This document shows, piece by piece, positions 19,532 to 29,541 of a DNA stretch of 64,000 nucleotides. This stretch comes from Gordonia terrae. Lineage in GTDB: Bacteria; Actinomycetota; Actinomycetes; Mycobacteriales; Mycobacteriaceae. The stretch covers positions 5,394,001 to 5,458,000 of the forward strand of contig NZ_CP016594.1 in assembly GCF_001698225.1 (NCBI RefSeq). Direction: 5' to 3'. Each line of letters starts with the position of its first letter. The stretch's first letter is position 1. Below the pieces are notes generated by a model. The model saw nothing but the letters and a program-made list of their open reading frames with translations. It was not told the DNA's origin and did no database searches. The translations under genes and the position numbers were made by a program.

Positions 19532-20485
19532 GTGGCCAGTGGTCTCGTCGCCTTGCTCGACGACATCGTGACCCTCACCCGGGCCGCCGCGGCGTCCCTG
19601 GACGACATCGGTGCGGCGGCCGGCAAGGCCAGCGTCAAGGCGGCGGGCGTGGTGGTCGACGACACTGCCGTCACGCCCCGTTACGTCCACGGTTTCACCC
19701 CCGACCGGGAGCTTCCGATCGTGCGGAAGATCGCCATCGGATCGATCCGCAACAAGCTGCTCATCATCCTGCCGGTCGCGATGATCCTGAGTCAGTTCCT
19801 CCCCGGCGCCCTTCCCTACCTGCTGATCGCCGGCGGCCTCTTCCTGTGCTTCGAGGGCGCCGAGAAGGTATGGGAGGCCATCGGCGGCGGCCACCACGCC
19901 GAGGAGCAGACCGCCGGTGAAGCCGGGCCCGAGTTCGAGAAGACGATGGTCAGCGGCGCGATCCGCACCGATCTGATCCTGTCCGCGGAGATCATGGTCA
20001 TCTCGCTGTCGTCGGTCGAGTCCGAACCCTTCTGGACACGCCTGGCCGTCCTCGTGGTCGTCGCCGTCCTGATCACGGCGCTCGTCTACGGCGTCGTGGC
20101 GATCATCGTGAAGATGGACGACGTCGGTCTGGCACTGGCACAGCGCGAGTCACCCCTGCTCCAGAAGACCGGTCGGGGTCTCGTCCGCGCCATGCCCACG
20201 ATCATGTCGACGCTGACGGTCGTCGGCATCGCGGCGATGCTCTGGGTGGGCGGTCACATCCTGATCGTCAACGTCGGCGAAGCCGGTTTCCACTGGCCGG
20301 CGGACCGCCTCCACGACGTCGAGCACTGGTTCGGCGAACTTGTCCACGGCGGGTTCGGCTCCGTCCTCTCGTGGACGGCGGGCACCGTGTTGTCCGCCGT
20401 CGTCGGCCTCGTCGTCGGTGCGGTGATCGTGGCGATCCTGCACGTCATCCCGCGCCGGAAGAAAGACGCCGCCCCCGCGCACTGA
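19532..20485 (+). CDS. DUF808 family (YedI-like) membrane protein
   Basis: A 317-residue integral membrane protein of unknown function. The N-terminal motif ASGLVALLDDIVTLTRAAAASLDDI and the segment KAAGVVVDDTAVTPRYVHGF are the DUF808/YedI hallmarks. Several hydrophobic segments follow, including IRNKLLIILPVAMILSQFLP and a C-terminal one ending in a short basic tail. GTG 19532 follows a GGAGG ribosome site at good distance, which decides the start. It stands as a single gene between a terminator and the convergent TauE-type gene. Confidence 0.88.
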   Translation: MASGLVALLDDIVTLTRAAAASLDDIGAAAGKASVKAAGVVVDDTAVTPRYVHGFTPDRELPIVRKIAIGSIRNKLLIILPVAMILSQFLPGALPYLLIAGGLFLCFEGAEKVWEAIGGGHHAEEQTAGEAGPEFEKTMVSGAIRTDLILSAEIMVISLSSVESEPFWTRLAVLVVVAVLITALVYGVVAIIVKMDDVGLALAQRESPLLQKTGRGLVRAMPTIMSTLTVVGIAAMLWVGGHILIVNVGEAGFHWPADRLHDVEHWFGELVHGGFGSVLSWTAGTVLSAVVGLVVGAVIVAILHVIPRRKKDAAPAH

Positions 20486-20555
20486 CCCCCGCACCCGTCG
20501 ACCGTGCGTCGTCTTCCGTCGACTGGGCGTCGTTGTCCGTCGACTGGGCGCCCGA

Positions 20556-21338
20556 TCACGCGAGCAGGCGCCAGAGGCCTATCAGTCCGACGACGACGAT
20601 CACCCCGCGAAGCGCGCGGGGTGAGAGCCGACGTCCGTATCTGGCGCCCAGGAAGCCACCGGCCAACGAGCCGATCGCGATGGCCGCTGCCGCCCACCAG
20701 TCGATCCGGTCGAACGCCACAAGCGTGTACGTGACGGCGGCGACAACGTTGACGACCAGGCTCAGCAGGTTCTTCGCGGCGTTCATCCGTTGGAGGTGAT
20801 CGGGGACGATCACCCCGAGGACGCCCATCAGGAGGATGCCCTGCGCAGCGGTGAAGTACCCGCCGTAGACGCCGACGGCGAATGTCCCGACGGTCATCGC
20901 GGCGATCCGCACGGGACCGAGATGCGGGGGTGTGAGATCACCGCCGTGAGTGGAGCGACCACCCACCCATTTCTGGATGTAGGGCTGCGCGACGACGAGA
21001 ATCAGCGCGGCGACGAGCAGGACCGGGACGACCGTCTCGAACACCGTCTCGGGCAGGTGGAGCAGGAGCCAGCAGCCGATGATCGCGCCGGCGAACGACG
21101 CCGGCATCTGCCAGCGGAGACGCATCCACTGCCCCTCGAGTTCGCGCCGATAACCCCACGTACCCGACACCCCGCCGGCCACCAGACCGATCGCATTGGA
21201 CATGGTCGCGGTCACCGGCGGAACCCCGAAAGCGACCAGCGTCGGAAACGTGATGAGCGTCCCACTTCCGACGAGGGCGTTGATGGCTCCCGCCCCGACG
21301 CCGGCGACGAGCACGGCGGCCAGTTCCCAGATGGTCAC
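20556..21338 (-). CDS. TauE/SafE family permease
   Basis: A 260-residue membrane protein with about eight hydrophobic segments. Both family repeats begin with Gly-rich helices: GVGAGAINALVGSGTLITFP in the first half and GVYGGYFTAAQGILLMGVLG in the second. The family is associated with export of sulfite, sulfoacetate or related anions, or with sulfur uptake; the substrate here is unknown. It converges on the DUF808 gene. The 70-base gap between them holds two tandem copies of CCGTCGACTGGGCG. Confidence 0.88.
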   Translation of the reverse strand: MTIWELAAVLVAGVGAGAINALVGSGTLITFPTLVAFGVPPVTATMSNAIGLVAGGVSGTWGYRRELEGQWMRLRWQMPASFAGAIIGCWLLLHLPETVFETVVPVLLVAALILVVAQPYIQKWVGGRSTHGGDLTPPHLGPVRIAAMTVGTFAVGVYGGYFTAAQGILLMGVLGVIVPDHLQRMNAAKNLLSLVVNVVAAVTYTLVAFDRIDWWAAAAIAIGSLAGGFLGARYGRRLSPRALRGVIVVVGLIGLWRLLA

Positions 21339-21400
21339 AGTCTCCGAGAGTGCCCTCCGGGAGATTCGGCGGGTTCACCGGGGTGGCTTCGAGCCTTCTG

Positions 21401-22507
<1,107 letters not shown>

Positions 22508-22561
22508 GATGTTCTCCGGTTTCTACAAAGGTGTTGTGCGAGTGCGTGTCAGAGGGGACGG

Positions 22562-22629
22562 GTCACTTGATTGCGCCGCGCTGGGACCGATGGCGCGATG
22601 CCGAACTGAGCTGTCACTTGATCGCGCCG
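22562..22629. repeat. Short direct duplication at the end of the permease gene
   Basis: GTCACTTGATTGCGCCG (22562) repeats the permease stop-end sequence GTCACTTGATCGCGCCG (22613) with one mismatch, 51 bases apart. In the minus-strand sense both read Gly/Arg-Ala-Ile-Lys-stop. It looks like a tandem-duplication remnant. Confidence 0.5.
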
Positions 22630-23501
22630 AACGAGAGGCCGCGGACGAGTTTGTTCTGGGCGATCCAGCCGCAGATGACGACCGGGAGCGCGGCGAGCAC
22701 CGACGCCGCGGACAGTTGCGCCCAGTACAGACCCTGACCGGACATGAAGCCGGTCAGGAACACCGGCATCGTCTGCGCGTTGACCGCGGTCATGTTGACG
22801 GCGAAGAAGAACTCGTTCCAGGAGAAGATCACGCAGATCAGTGCTGTCGCTGCGATTCCCGGCGAGATCAGCGGGAGGATCACCTCGCGCACCGAGGTCC
22901 AGAGACTCGCGCCGTCGATGCTGGCGGCCTCGAGCAGTTCCCCGGGCACCTCGAGGAAGAACGAGCGCATCATCCACACGGCGATCGGGAGGTTCATGGC
23001 CGTGTACAGGATGATGAGGGTCCAGATGTTGTCGAGCATCCCGATCTCGCCGACGATCACGTAGAGGGGGATGATCGCGGCGACGATCGGCAGCATCTTG
23101 GTGCTGATGAAGAAGAACAGCGCGTCCTTGGTCTTGCGTACCGGCCGGAGTGACAGTGCGAACGCCGCGGGTACGCCGAGCAACAGCACCAGGATCGTCG
23201 AGACGATGGTCGCGAACACCGAGTTCAGCAGGGGTGTACCGATTCCCGCGTCGAAAACGTCCCGGAACTGCTGCAGTGTCGGTTCGAAGAAGAAGGTCGG
23301 CGGGTTCGTCGCCGCGTCGCTCTCCTGCTTGAACGCGGTCAGTACCATCCACAGCACCGGGAAGAAGAAGCCGATCGCGAGGATCCAGGTCACCGCGGTC
23401 AGCGCCGCTTGACGTGGCCGGCGCCGACGTCGGATCTCGGTGTCGGGCTTGTCGTCTGCGCTACCCGCCGAAGCACGGTCGGAGCGTATGTCGGTGGTCA
23501 T
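22614..23501 (-). CDS. ABC transporter permease, MalG type
   Basis: A 295-residue inner-membrane subunit with six hydrophobic segments. The EAA loop contacting the ATPase is visible as ELLEAASIDGASLWTSVREV. The N-terminus is charged and Arg-rich before the first membrane segment (TAVTWILAIGFFFPVLWMVL). It overlaps the upstream permease by one base (ATGA), so the two are coupled. It forms the translocation pore with that gene's product for polyol or sugar import. Confidence 0.93.
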   Translation of the reverse strand: MTTDIRSDRASAGSADDKPDTEIRRRRRPRQAALTAVTWILAIGFFFPVLWMVLTAFKQESDAATNPPTFFFEPTLQQFRDVFDAGIGTPLLNSVFATIVSTILVLLLGVPAAFALSLRPVRKTKDALFFFISTKMLPIVAAIIPLYVIVGEIGMLDNIWTLIILYTAMNLPIAVWMMRSFFLEVPGELLEAASIDGASLWTSVREVILPLISPGIAATALICVIFSWNEFFFAVNMTAVNAQTMPVFLTGFMSGQGLYWAQLSAASVLAALPVVICGWIAQNKLVRGLSFGAIK

Positions 23502-24454
23502 CAGGCCGGCTCCTCTGTTCCGGAGAATGATGTGAAGATCAGCCGCAGGGCCAGGGTGGCGACGACGATCGTGCCGACCACGGTCACCACGCCCATCGCC
23601 GCGGCCTGGCCGATGTCGAAGCCGAGGAACGCGCGCTGGTAGATGTAGTACGACAGATTCGAACTGGACACTCCCGGGCCGCCAGAGGTCATCATGTACA
23701 CCGCGTCGAAGGTGTTGACCAGGTAGATCGCGCCGAGCACCGCACCGAGTTCGATGAAGCGACGCAGGTGCGGCAGCGTCAGTTCCCGGAAGAGCCGGAA
23801 GCTGGTGGCGCCGTCGACGCGCGCCGCCTCTTGGATGTCACGGGGCATCGACTGCAGACCCGCGAGGATCAGCAGCATCATGAAAGGCGTCCACTGCCAG
23901 ACCAGTTCGGCCATCACGCTCATCAGCGGGAACTCCGACAGCCAGTCGGTCTCGATGCCGAACGGACTCAGGGCCCAGTTGACGAGACCGTTGGTCGGCG
24001 ACAGCAGGCTGGTCTTCCACAGCAGCGCGGCCGCCACCGGGGTGACGAGGAACGGAGTGATCAGCAACGTGCGGACCACCCCGCGGCCGAGGAACTTCCG
24101 GTCGAGCAGCAGCGCGAAGAGCAGGCCCAGGAGCACCGAGATCAGTACGGTGCCGACGATCAACAGGATCGTGTTCACGGTCACTCGCCAGAACTGGCTG
24201 TCGCCGAAGACCGCGACGTAGTTGTCGAGGCCGACGAATGCTCGCGAGTCCGGGCGCACCAGGTTCCACGACTGCGTGGAGTAGTACAGCGTGAACACGA
24301 AGGGGATCTGGGTGACCACGATCAGGAAGATCAGGGCAGGGAGAAGCGGACCACGTCGGCGCCATCCCTCGGCACGCGTGACGTGATCGCGCGAGGACCT
24401 CAGCGGCGCCGTCGGCGCGGTGTCGGGTGGCGGAGTGGAGACTGCGGTGGCCAT
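23501..24454 (-). CDS. ABC transporter permease, MalF type
   Basis: A 317-residue inner-membrane subunit of a CUT1 importer. Hydrophobic segments include LLPALIFLIVVTQIPFVFTL and ILLIVGTVLISVLLGLLFAL. The EAA loop is DIQEAARVDGATSFRLFREL. ATG 24454 is chosen because it has a GAGGGAG site and lies next to the binding-protein stop at 24457; the longer frame is a shadow of that gene. It overlaps the second permease at 23501. Confidence 0.92.
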   Translation of the reverse strand: MATAVSTPPPDTAPTAPLRSSRDHVTRAEGWRRRGPLLPALIFLIVVTQIPFVFTLYYSTQSWNLVRPDSRAFVGLDNYVAVFGDSQFWRVTVNTILLIVGTVLISVLLGLLFALLLDRKFLGRGVVRTLLITPFLVTPVAAALLWKTSLLSPTNGLVNWALSPFGIETDWLSEFPLMSVMAELVWQWTPFMMLLILAGLQSMPRDIQEAARVDGATSFRLFRELTLPHLRRFIELGAVLGAIYLVNTFDAVYMMTSGGPGVSSSNLSYYIYQRAFLGFDIGQAAAMGVVTVVGTIVVATLALRLIFTSFSGTEEPA

Positions 24455-24456
24455 GA

Positions 24457-25815
24457 TCACTGCTCCCTCTGGTAGGACTTGCCGACGACCTGGGCGTACT
24501 CCTGCGCCTGCGCGAGCGCGTCGTCGACGCTGATCTGGCCGGCGATCGCTGCCGAGATCTGCTGGCTCACACGGGTTCCGAGATCCTGGAACTCGGGGAT
24601 GGCGAGGAACTGGACGCCGGTGTAGGGCACCGGCTGCAGGGTCGGCTTCAGCTGGTTCGCCGCACGCATCGCGCTCAGCGTCTGCTCGGCGAACGGGGCG
24701 GCGAGTTCCTTGTAGGCCGGCAGCTCGTACGTGGACAGGCGGCTGCCCGGCGGTACGTGACTGGGCCCCAGGGTCTCCGAGACGTACTCGATGTAGCTCT
24801 TGCTGGTCATCCACCGGATGAACTTCCACGCCTCGTCCTGGTGCTTGCTGCTGGTGGGGATGCCCAGTGACCAGGTGTAGAGCCAGCCGTTGTCGCCTTT
24901 GGCCATGCTCGGGGCGGGCAGGTAGCCGACGTCACCCGCGATCGACGAGGTGTCCGGGCTCTCCAGCACCGACACCGCGGACGTCGCGTCGTACCACATC
25001 GCAACCTGGCCCTGCGACAACAGGTTTCCGCATTCCTGGAACCCGGACGACGCCGCGCCGGCCTCACCGTGGTTCCGGACCGTGTCGACGTAGAACTTCA
25101 CCGCTGCGGCCACCTCGGGACTGTCCAGCTGCGCATTCCAGTCCTCGTCGTACCAGCGTCCGCCGAACGCGTTGATCACGGTGTTCAGCGGGGCGAGCAC
25201 CTCGCCCCAGCCGGGTTTGCCGCGCAGGCAGATCCCCGCCGTGCGCTCGTTGTCGAGTTTCGCCGCCGCTTCGGCGACCTGGGGCCACGTCGGCTGAGGC
25301 GGCAATGACACCCCGGCCTCGGCGAACAACTTCTTGTTGTACATCAGGAATGACGACTCGCCGTAGAACGGCGCCGAGTACATCGAACCGTCGTGGGACA
25401 GAGCCGTCTTCAGCGTCGGGATGAAGTCGTCGGCGTCGTAGTCGGGATCGGCGTCCATATACGGGGTCAGGTTCACGAGCCAGCCGTACTCGCCCCACAT
25501 CGGGGTCTCGTAGTTGCTGATCATCACGACGTCGAATTCACCGCCGCCGGTGGCCACCGATGCGGTGATCTTGGCGCGCGCCTCGTTCTCGGAGAGGGTC
25601 ACGAACCGCACCGAGACGCCGGGATTCTGCTCCTCGAACTGCGTGGACAGCTTCACCGCGTCCTGCATCTGCGAGTTGGAGACCATCGCGACGGTGATCT
25701 CGCGACCTCCGCCGCCGGTGAGTGAACCCGCGCCGGAGCAGCCGGTGAGCACCAGCGCCACGGTCGCGATCATCGCACCCAGCGCCCATCGCACTCGCTG
25801 TCGGGAGAACGTCAT
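24457..25815 (-). CDS. Extracellular solute-binding lipoprotein for sugar/polyol import
   Basis: A 452-residue family 1 solute-binding protein. The signal peptide is MTFSRQRVRWALGAMIATVA with lipobox LTGC, so Cys26 would be lipidated and anchor the protein outside the membrane. The mature part has the usual two-lobe features, such as FDVVMISNYETPMWGEYGWL and APFYGESSFLMYNKKLFAEA. ATG 25815 overlaps the SorC stop (ATGA). With the two permeases and the ATPase it completes a SmoEFGK/MtlEFGK-like polyol importer. The exact ligand is inferred from the neighbouring dehydrogenases. Confidence 0.93.
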   Translation of the reverse strand: MTFSRQRVRWALGAMIATVALVLTGCSGAGSLTGGGGREITVAMVSNSQMQDAVKLSTQFEEQNPGVSVRFVTLSENEARAKITASVATGGGEFDVVMISNYETPMWGEYGWLVNLTPYMDADPDYDADDFIPTLKTALSHDGSMYSAPFYGESSFLMYNKKLFAEAGVSLPPQPTWPQVAEAAAKLDNERTAGICLRGKPGWGEVLAPLNTVINAFGGRWYDEDWNAQLDSPEVAAAVKFYVDTVRNHGEAGAASSGFQECGNLLSQGQVAMWYDATSAVSVLESPDTSSIAGDVGYLPAPSMAKGDNGWLYTWSLGIPTSSKHQDEAWKFIRWMTSKSYIEYVSETLGPSHVPPGSRLSTYELPAYKELAAPFAEQTLSAMRAANQLKPTLQPVPYTGVQFLAIPEFQDLGTRVSQQISAAIAGQISVDDALAQAQEYAQVVGKSYQREQ

Positions 25816-26879
25816 TGTTCGCCTTTCTCTTGCATCACAAGCCATTCGGCGGTCTCCACATCGGTGACGAGAATGGTGGCGTAGCCACCACGCAGCGCGC
25901 CGAGGATGGATTCGCGACGGTGTGTCCCACCGGACACGAGGATCGAGGTCGGGCAGGCACGGACCGCGTCGAGTGATACCGAGACGGTCCGGTCGACGAG
26001 GCTGGAGGGGACGGCGCCGCCGTTCGCGTCGTAGAAGCGTCCGCCGATCTCCCCGACCGCGCCGAGGTCGAGCAGTTCGTCGAGGACGACCGCGTCGATG
26101 AACGAGCCCTCGAACAGAGTTGTCGAGGTCGACACCGAGCCGACACCGAACAACATCACCTGCGCACCGCGCGCCGCCGAGAGTGCCTGCGACAGGATCG
26201 AATCACGGTTCACGGCGGTGACCGTCTCCGGGTCGACGTAGAGCGGTGCGACCAGCCGCAGCGGTCGGGCATGGAGCCGTTCGGAGAATCGCGAGAGCGC
26301 GTGGTCGACGCCGGTGTGGTACTCGACGGAGGTCATCGAGCCGTCCATCTGCACGACCCGCTGACACGAGGCGGACGCAGCCATGGCGTCGGCGACGGCC
26401 ACTTGTTCGGGCCCCCAGGTGAATCCGAAGGTGTCCGTCGGCTGAATCCGTCGGGTCAGCACCGACGCCCCCGCTCGACCGAGGGCGGCGTTGCCGGTGG
26501 TGGTGCCGTCGGCGACCTCGTCGATGACGAGGACCTCGTCGAGCCCCAGGGTCTCCTCGACCGCGCGTTCCAGATCGGTGTGGATGGATGCCGACAGGTG
26601 CGCCGGGGCCGATACCGACACCTGCACGAGACCCTGTGCCCTGGCTCGCGCGACGAGCCGGCCGGCCGTCGGGCGCGACACCCCGAGTCGGCCCGCGATC
26701 TCGGCCTGGGTGAGTCCCTCGAGGTGGTACATGGTCGCGGCGCGGACAAGGAGTCGCAGATCCTGGCCGGAGTCGCCACCGCCGCGCGGCGTGGCCACAC
26801 GCGGCACGGCATGGGTCTCCCCCTCCGCGCCGATCGCCGACTTTCGAGGTGCCATCCGAGGGTGCCCCTTCACGTCCAT
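25812..26879 (-). CDS. SorC/DeoR-type sugar-responsive transcriptional regulator
   Basis: A 355-residue regulator. The N-terminal HTH is LTQAEIAGRLGVSRPTAGRL (about 56-75). The rest is a SorC sugar-phosphate-binding domain, with GFTWGPEQVAVADAM and VMLFGVGSVSTSTTLFEGSF. It heads the importer operon, is coupled to the binding protein by a 4-base overlap, and is divergent from the polyol dehydrogenase operon, so it most likely controls both. Met9 (26855) is an alternative start with an AAGGGG stretch upstream. The inducer is probably a ketose or ketose phosphate. Confidence 0.9.
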   Translation of the reverse strand: MDVKGHPRMAPRKSAIGAEGETHAVPRVATPRGGGDSGQDLRLLVRAATMYHLEGLTQAEIAGRLGVSRPTAGRLVARARAQGLVQVSVSAPAHLSASIHTDLERAVEETLGLDEVLVIDEVADGTTTGNAALGRAGASVLTRRIQPTDTFGFTWGPEQVAVADAMAASASCQRVVQMDGSMTSVEYHTGVDHALSRFSERLHARPLRLVAPLYVDPETVTAVNRDSILSQALSAARGAQVMLFGVGSVSTSTTLFEGSFIDAVVLDELLDLGAVGEIGGRFYDANGGAVPSSLVDRTVSVSLDAVRACPTSILVSGGTHRRESILGALRGGYATILVTDVETAEWLVMQEKGEQ

Positions 26880-26905
26880 TCGCCGTCACCACCGAGCCGT
26901 GGTGG

Positions 26906-26919
26906 TGAGCATCTGCTCA
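26906..26919. promoter_or_regulatory. Candidate SorC operator in the divergent polyol promoter
   Basis: TGAGCA-TC-TGCTCA is a perfect dyad around a 2-base spacer. A related ATGCTCAATAAGCTAGCAT follows at 26932-26950. Both lie in the 77 bases between the regulator start and the dehydrogenase start. Assignment to the adjacent SorC protein is inference from position. Confidence 0.55.
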
Positions 26920-26956
26920 CTGGCGGTCAATATGCTCAATAAGCTAGCATCTGGGT

Positions 26957-28069
26957 GTGACCCACGCAACAGTCGATCGCCGCTTATCCCGCATACCGGA
27001 CGACATGCGCGCCGGCGTACTGCACCCCGACCTGACGGTGACCACCGAACGTCGCCGGTCACCCGAACCCGGAGCCGGCGACGTCACGGTGGCCGTTCGC
27101 GCAGTGGGCGTATGCGGCTCGGACACCCACTACCTCCGCCACGGACGGATCGGTGAGTACGTGGTCCGCGATCCGCTCGTTCTCGGCCACGAAGCCGCCG
27201 GAGTGATCGTCGCCGTCGGGAACGGCGTCGACCGGGCCCGGATCGGCGAGCGGGTCTCGATCGAGCCGCAACGTCCCGACCCGACCACGCCGGAGAGCAA
27301 GCGCGGTGACTACCACCTGTGCCCGCGGATGCGGTTCTATGCGACACCCCCGGTCGACGGCGCTTTCGCCGAATTCGTCACCATCGGAGCCGATTTCGCT
27401 CATGCGGTACCTCCTGGGGTCTCGGACGAGGCGGCCGCCCTGTTCGAGCCCCTCTCCGTGGGCATCGCCGCCATGCGCAAGGCCGAGGTCGCAGCCGGTG
27501 GCTCCGTGCTGATCGCCGGCGCCGGACCGATCGGCCTGATGGTCGCCCAGGTCGCGCGGGCGTCCGGTCTCGCGCGCATCGTCGTGAGCGAGCCGGACGA
27601 GCAACGCCGTCTGCGCGCGCGGGATTTCGGCGCGACGACGCTGATCACACCCGGCACGGAGATCGAACGGGTGGATGCGTTCGTCGACGCGAGCGGAGTC
27701 GCCGGCGCGGTCCGAGAAGGCCTGTCGCGGGTTCGCCCCGGCGGACGTGTGATCCTGGTCGGCATGGGCGCCGACACCATGGAACTCCCGATCTCGCTCA
27801 TCCAGAATCGCGAACTGGTCGTGACCGGGGTGTTCCGCTACGCCAACACGTGGCCGACCGCACTGGCCCTGGCCCGGACGGGAGCAGTGGATCTCGATGC
27901 CATGGTGACCGCGCGGTTCGGCCTCGACGAACTGACGGACGCGCTCAACGCCGATCGCGTTCCCGGGAACATCAAAGCGGTGGTCTACCCGGCCATCTCG
28001 CGCTACGAACCGAACTCGGACGACGATGCCGAGACCGTCACGACCCGGCCGGAGGGAACCCGCCGATGA
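26957..28069 (+). CDS. Zinc-dependent polyol dehydrogenase (sorbitol/xylitol dehydrogenase-like)
   Basis: A 370-residue medium-chain dehydrogenase. The catalytic-zinc region reads VGVCGSDTHYLRHGRIG and LGHEAAG. The NAD-binding motif is GAGPIGLM. KRGDYHLCPRMRFYATPPVDG is the sorbitol dehydrogenase hallmark. The structural-zinc lobe (EPQRPDPTTPES) has lost three of the four usual cysteines, as in some animal sorbitol dehydrogenases. It would oxidise a polyol such as sorbitol or xylitol to a ketose. GTG 26957 starts it with no clear ribosome site, so it may be leaderless. It overlaps the mannitol dehydrogenase gene (ATGA). Confidence 0.9.
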   Translation: MTHATVDRRLSRIPDDMRAGVLHPDLTVTTERRRSPEPGAGDVTVAVRAVGVCGSDTHYLRHGRIGEYVVRDPLVLGHEAAGVIVAVGNGVDRARIGERVSIEPQRPDPTTPESKRGDYHLCPRMRFYATPPVDGAFAEFVTIGADFAHAVPPGVSDEAAALFEPLSVGIAAMRKAEVAAGGSVLIAGAGPIGLMVAQVARASGLARIVVSEPDEQRRLRARDFGATTLITPGTEIERVDAFVDASGVAGAVREGLSRVRPGGRVILVGMGADTMELPISLIQNRELVVTGVFRYANTWPTALALARTGAVDLDAMVTARFGLDELTDALNADRVPGNIKAVVYPAISRYEPNSDDDAETVTTRPEGTRR

Positions 28070-29541
28070 GCACATCGCTGACCGACGAGACGTTGCCGCG
28101 GCTCGATGGCGTCGACACGCCCGCGTTCGATCGCGCGGCGGTGACCCCGGGGATCGTCCACTTCGGTGTCGGCGCCTTTCATCGCGCGCACCAGGCGATG
28201 TACCTCGACCGCCTTCTCGCCGCCGACCCGTCGGCGAACGACTGGGGCATCTGCGGGGTCGGTGTCCGCACCGCCGACGCCGCCATGCGGGACGCCCTCG
28301 TCCCACAGGACGGACTGTTCACCCTCACCCTCAAGCATCCCGACGGCGCCGTGGAGACCTCGGTCGTCGGCTCGATCGTCGACTATCTGTACGCACCGGA
28401 CGATCCCGAGAAGGTGATCGACCGGTTGAGTGACCCGGCGACGCGGATCGTCTCATTGACCGTCACCGAGGGCGGTTACAACTTCTCACCGTCGACCGGC
28501 GAGTTCGACGCCACGAACCCGGACATCGTCGCCGACCTCGAGGCGAGTGCGCCGCCACGCACCGTGTTCGGACTGGTGACCGAAGCGCTGGCTCGACGCC
28601 GCGAACGCGGGACACCGTCGTTCACGGTGATGTCCTGCGACAACATCGAGGGCAACGGCCACATGGCCCGTTCGACCTTTCTCGCCTACGCCCGGTTGCG
28701 CGACCCGGAACTCGCGGGGTGGATAGAGGACAACACGCGCTTCCCGAACTCGATGGTCGATCGGATCACCCCGGCGACGCCGCCCGACCTGGCCGACGAG
28801 GTCGAGGATCGCACCGGCATCGTCGACAACTGGCCGGTCGTCGCCGAACCGTTCACCCAATGGGTCCTCGAGGACGACTTCGCGATGGGACGTCCGGCGC
28901 TGGAGAAGGTGGGGGTCCAGGTCGTCGACGACGTGACCCCCTACGAGCTGATGAAACTGCGACTGCTCAACGCTGGCCACCAGGCGCTGTGCTACTTCGG
29001 TTATCTGCTCGGGTACCGCTACGTCCACGACGCCGCTTCCGACCCCGACATCCGTACTCTGCTGCGTCGCTACATGACCGAAGAGGGAGCGACCACGCTC
29101 CGCCCCCTCCCCGGCGTGGACGTCGACACCTACATCGACACCCTGCTCGAACGATTCGCCAACCCCGCGATTGCCGACACCATCGCCCGCCTCTGCCAGG
29201 ACTCGTCCGACCGCATCCCGAAGTGGCTGGTGCCGGTCATCCGCGAGCGCCTCGAGCAGGATCAGCGAAGCGACCTGGCCGCCGCGGTCGTGGCGAGCTG
29301 GACCCGGTACGCCGAGGGCGTCGACGAGGCAGGCGACCCGATCGACGTCGTCGATCCTCTTGCGGCCGATCTCGTTCCGCGAGCGCAGCGCTCACGGACC
29401 AATCCCCTCGCATTCGTCGCCGATCCCGACCTGTTCGGGACTCTCGCGGAAAAGCCGTTGTTCACGGAGCCGTACCTGTCCGCGCTGGAGTCGTTGCGCA
29501 GCAGGGGCGCTCGTGCCACGCTCGCCGGTCTGCTCGCATGA
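28066..29541 (+). CDS. mtlK: Mannitol/arabitol 2-dehydrogenase (long-chain polyol family)
   Basis: A 491-residue member of the MtlD/MtlK polyol-specific family, of full length. The N-terminal nucleotide fold has [20 protein letters not shown]. The active-site motif [12 protein letters not shown] supplies Lys297, Asn302 and His305. Family enzymes oxidise D-mannitol to fructose or D-arabitol to D-xylulose with NAD. The xylulokinase immediately downstream favours arabitol, but both may be used. It overlaps its neighbours by 4 bases at each end, so the three plus-strand genes are one translationally coupled operon. Confidence 0.92.
   Translation: MSTSLTDETLPRLDGVDTPAFDRAAVTPGIVHFGVGAFHRAHQAMYLDRLLAADPSANDWGICGVGVRTADAAMRDALVPQDGLFTLTLKHPDGAVETSVVGSIVDYLYAPDDPEKVIDRLSDPATRIVSLTVTEGGYNFSPSTGEFDATNPDIVADLEASAPPRTVFGLVTEALARRRERGTPSFTVMSCDNIEGNGHMARSTFLAYARLRDPELAGWIEDNTRFPNSMVDRITPATPPDLADEVEDRTGIVDNWPVVAEPFTQWVLEDDFAMGRPALEKVGVQVVDDVTPYELMKLRLLNAGHQALCYFGYLLGYRYVHDAASDPDIRTLLRRYMTEEGATTLRPLPGVDVDTYIDTLLERFANPAIADTIARLCQDSSDRIPKWLVPVIRERLEQDQRSDLAAAVVASWTRYAEGVDEAGDPIDVVDPLAADLVPRAQRSRTNPLAFVADPDLFGTLAEKPLFTEPYLSALESLRSRGARATLAGLLA

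Noticed and set aside
20501..20551. Tandem 21-base repeat between DUF808 and TauE genes
   Set aside because: Only two copies of CCGTCGACTGGGCG in a short convergent gap. There is too little to call an element.
27319..29541. 740-codon reading of the mannitol dehydrogenase frame
   Set aside because: The first 249 codons are out-of-frame reading of the upstream dehydrogenase gene. The family N-terminus and an ATGA junction place the start at 28066.
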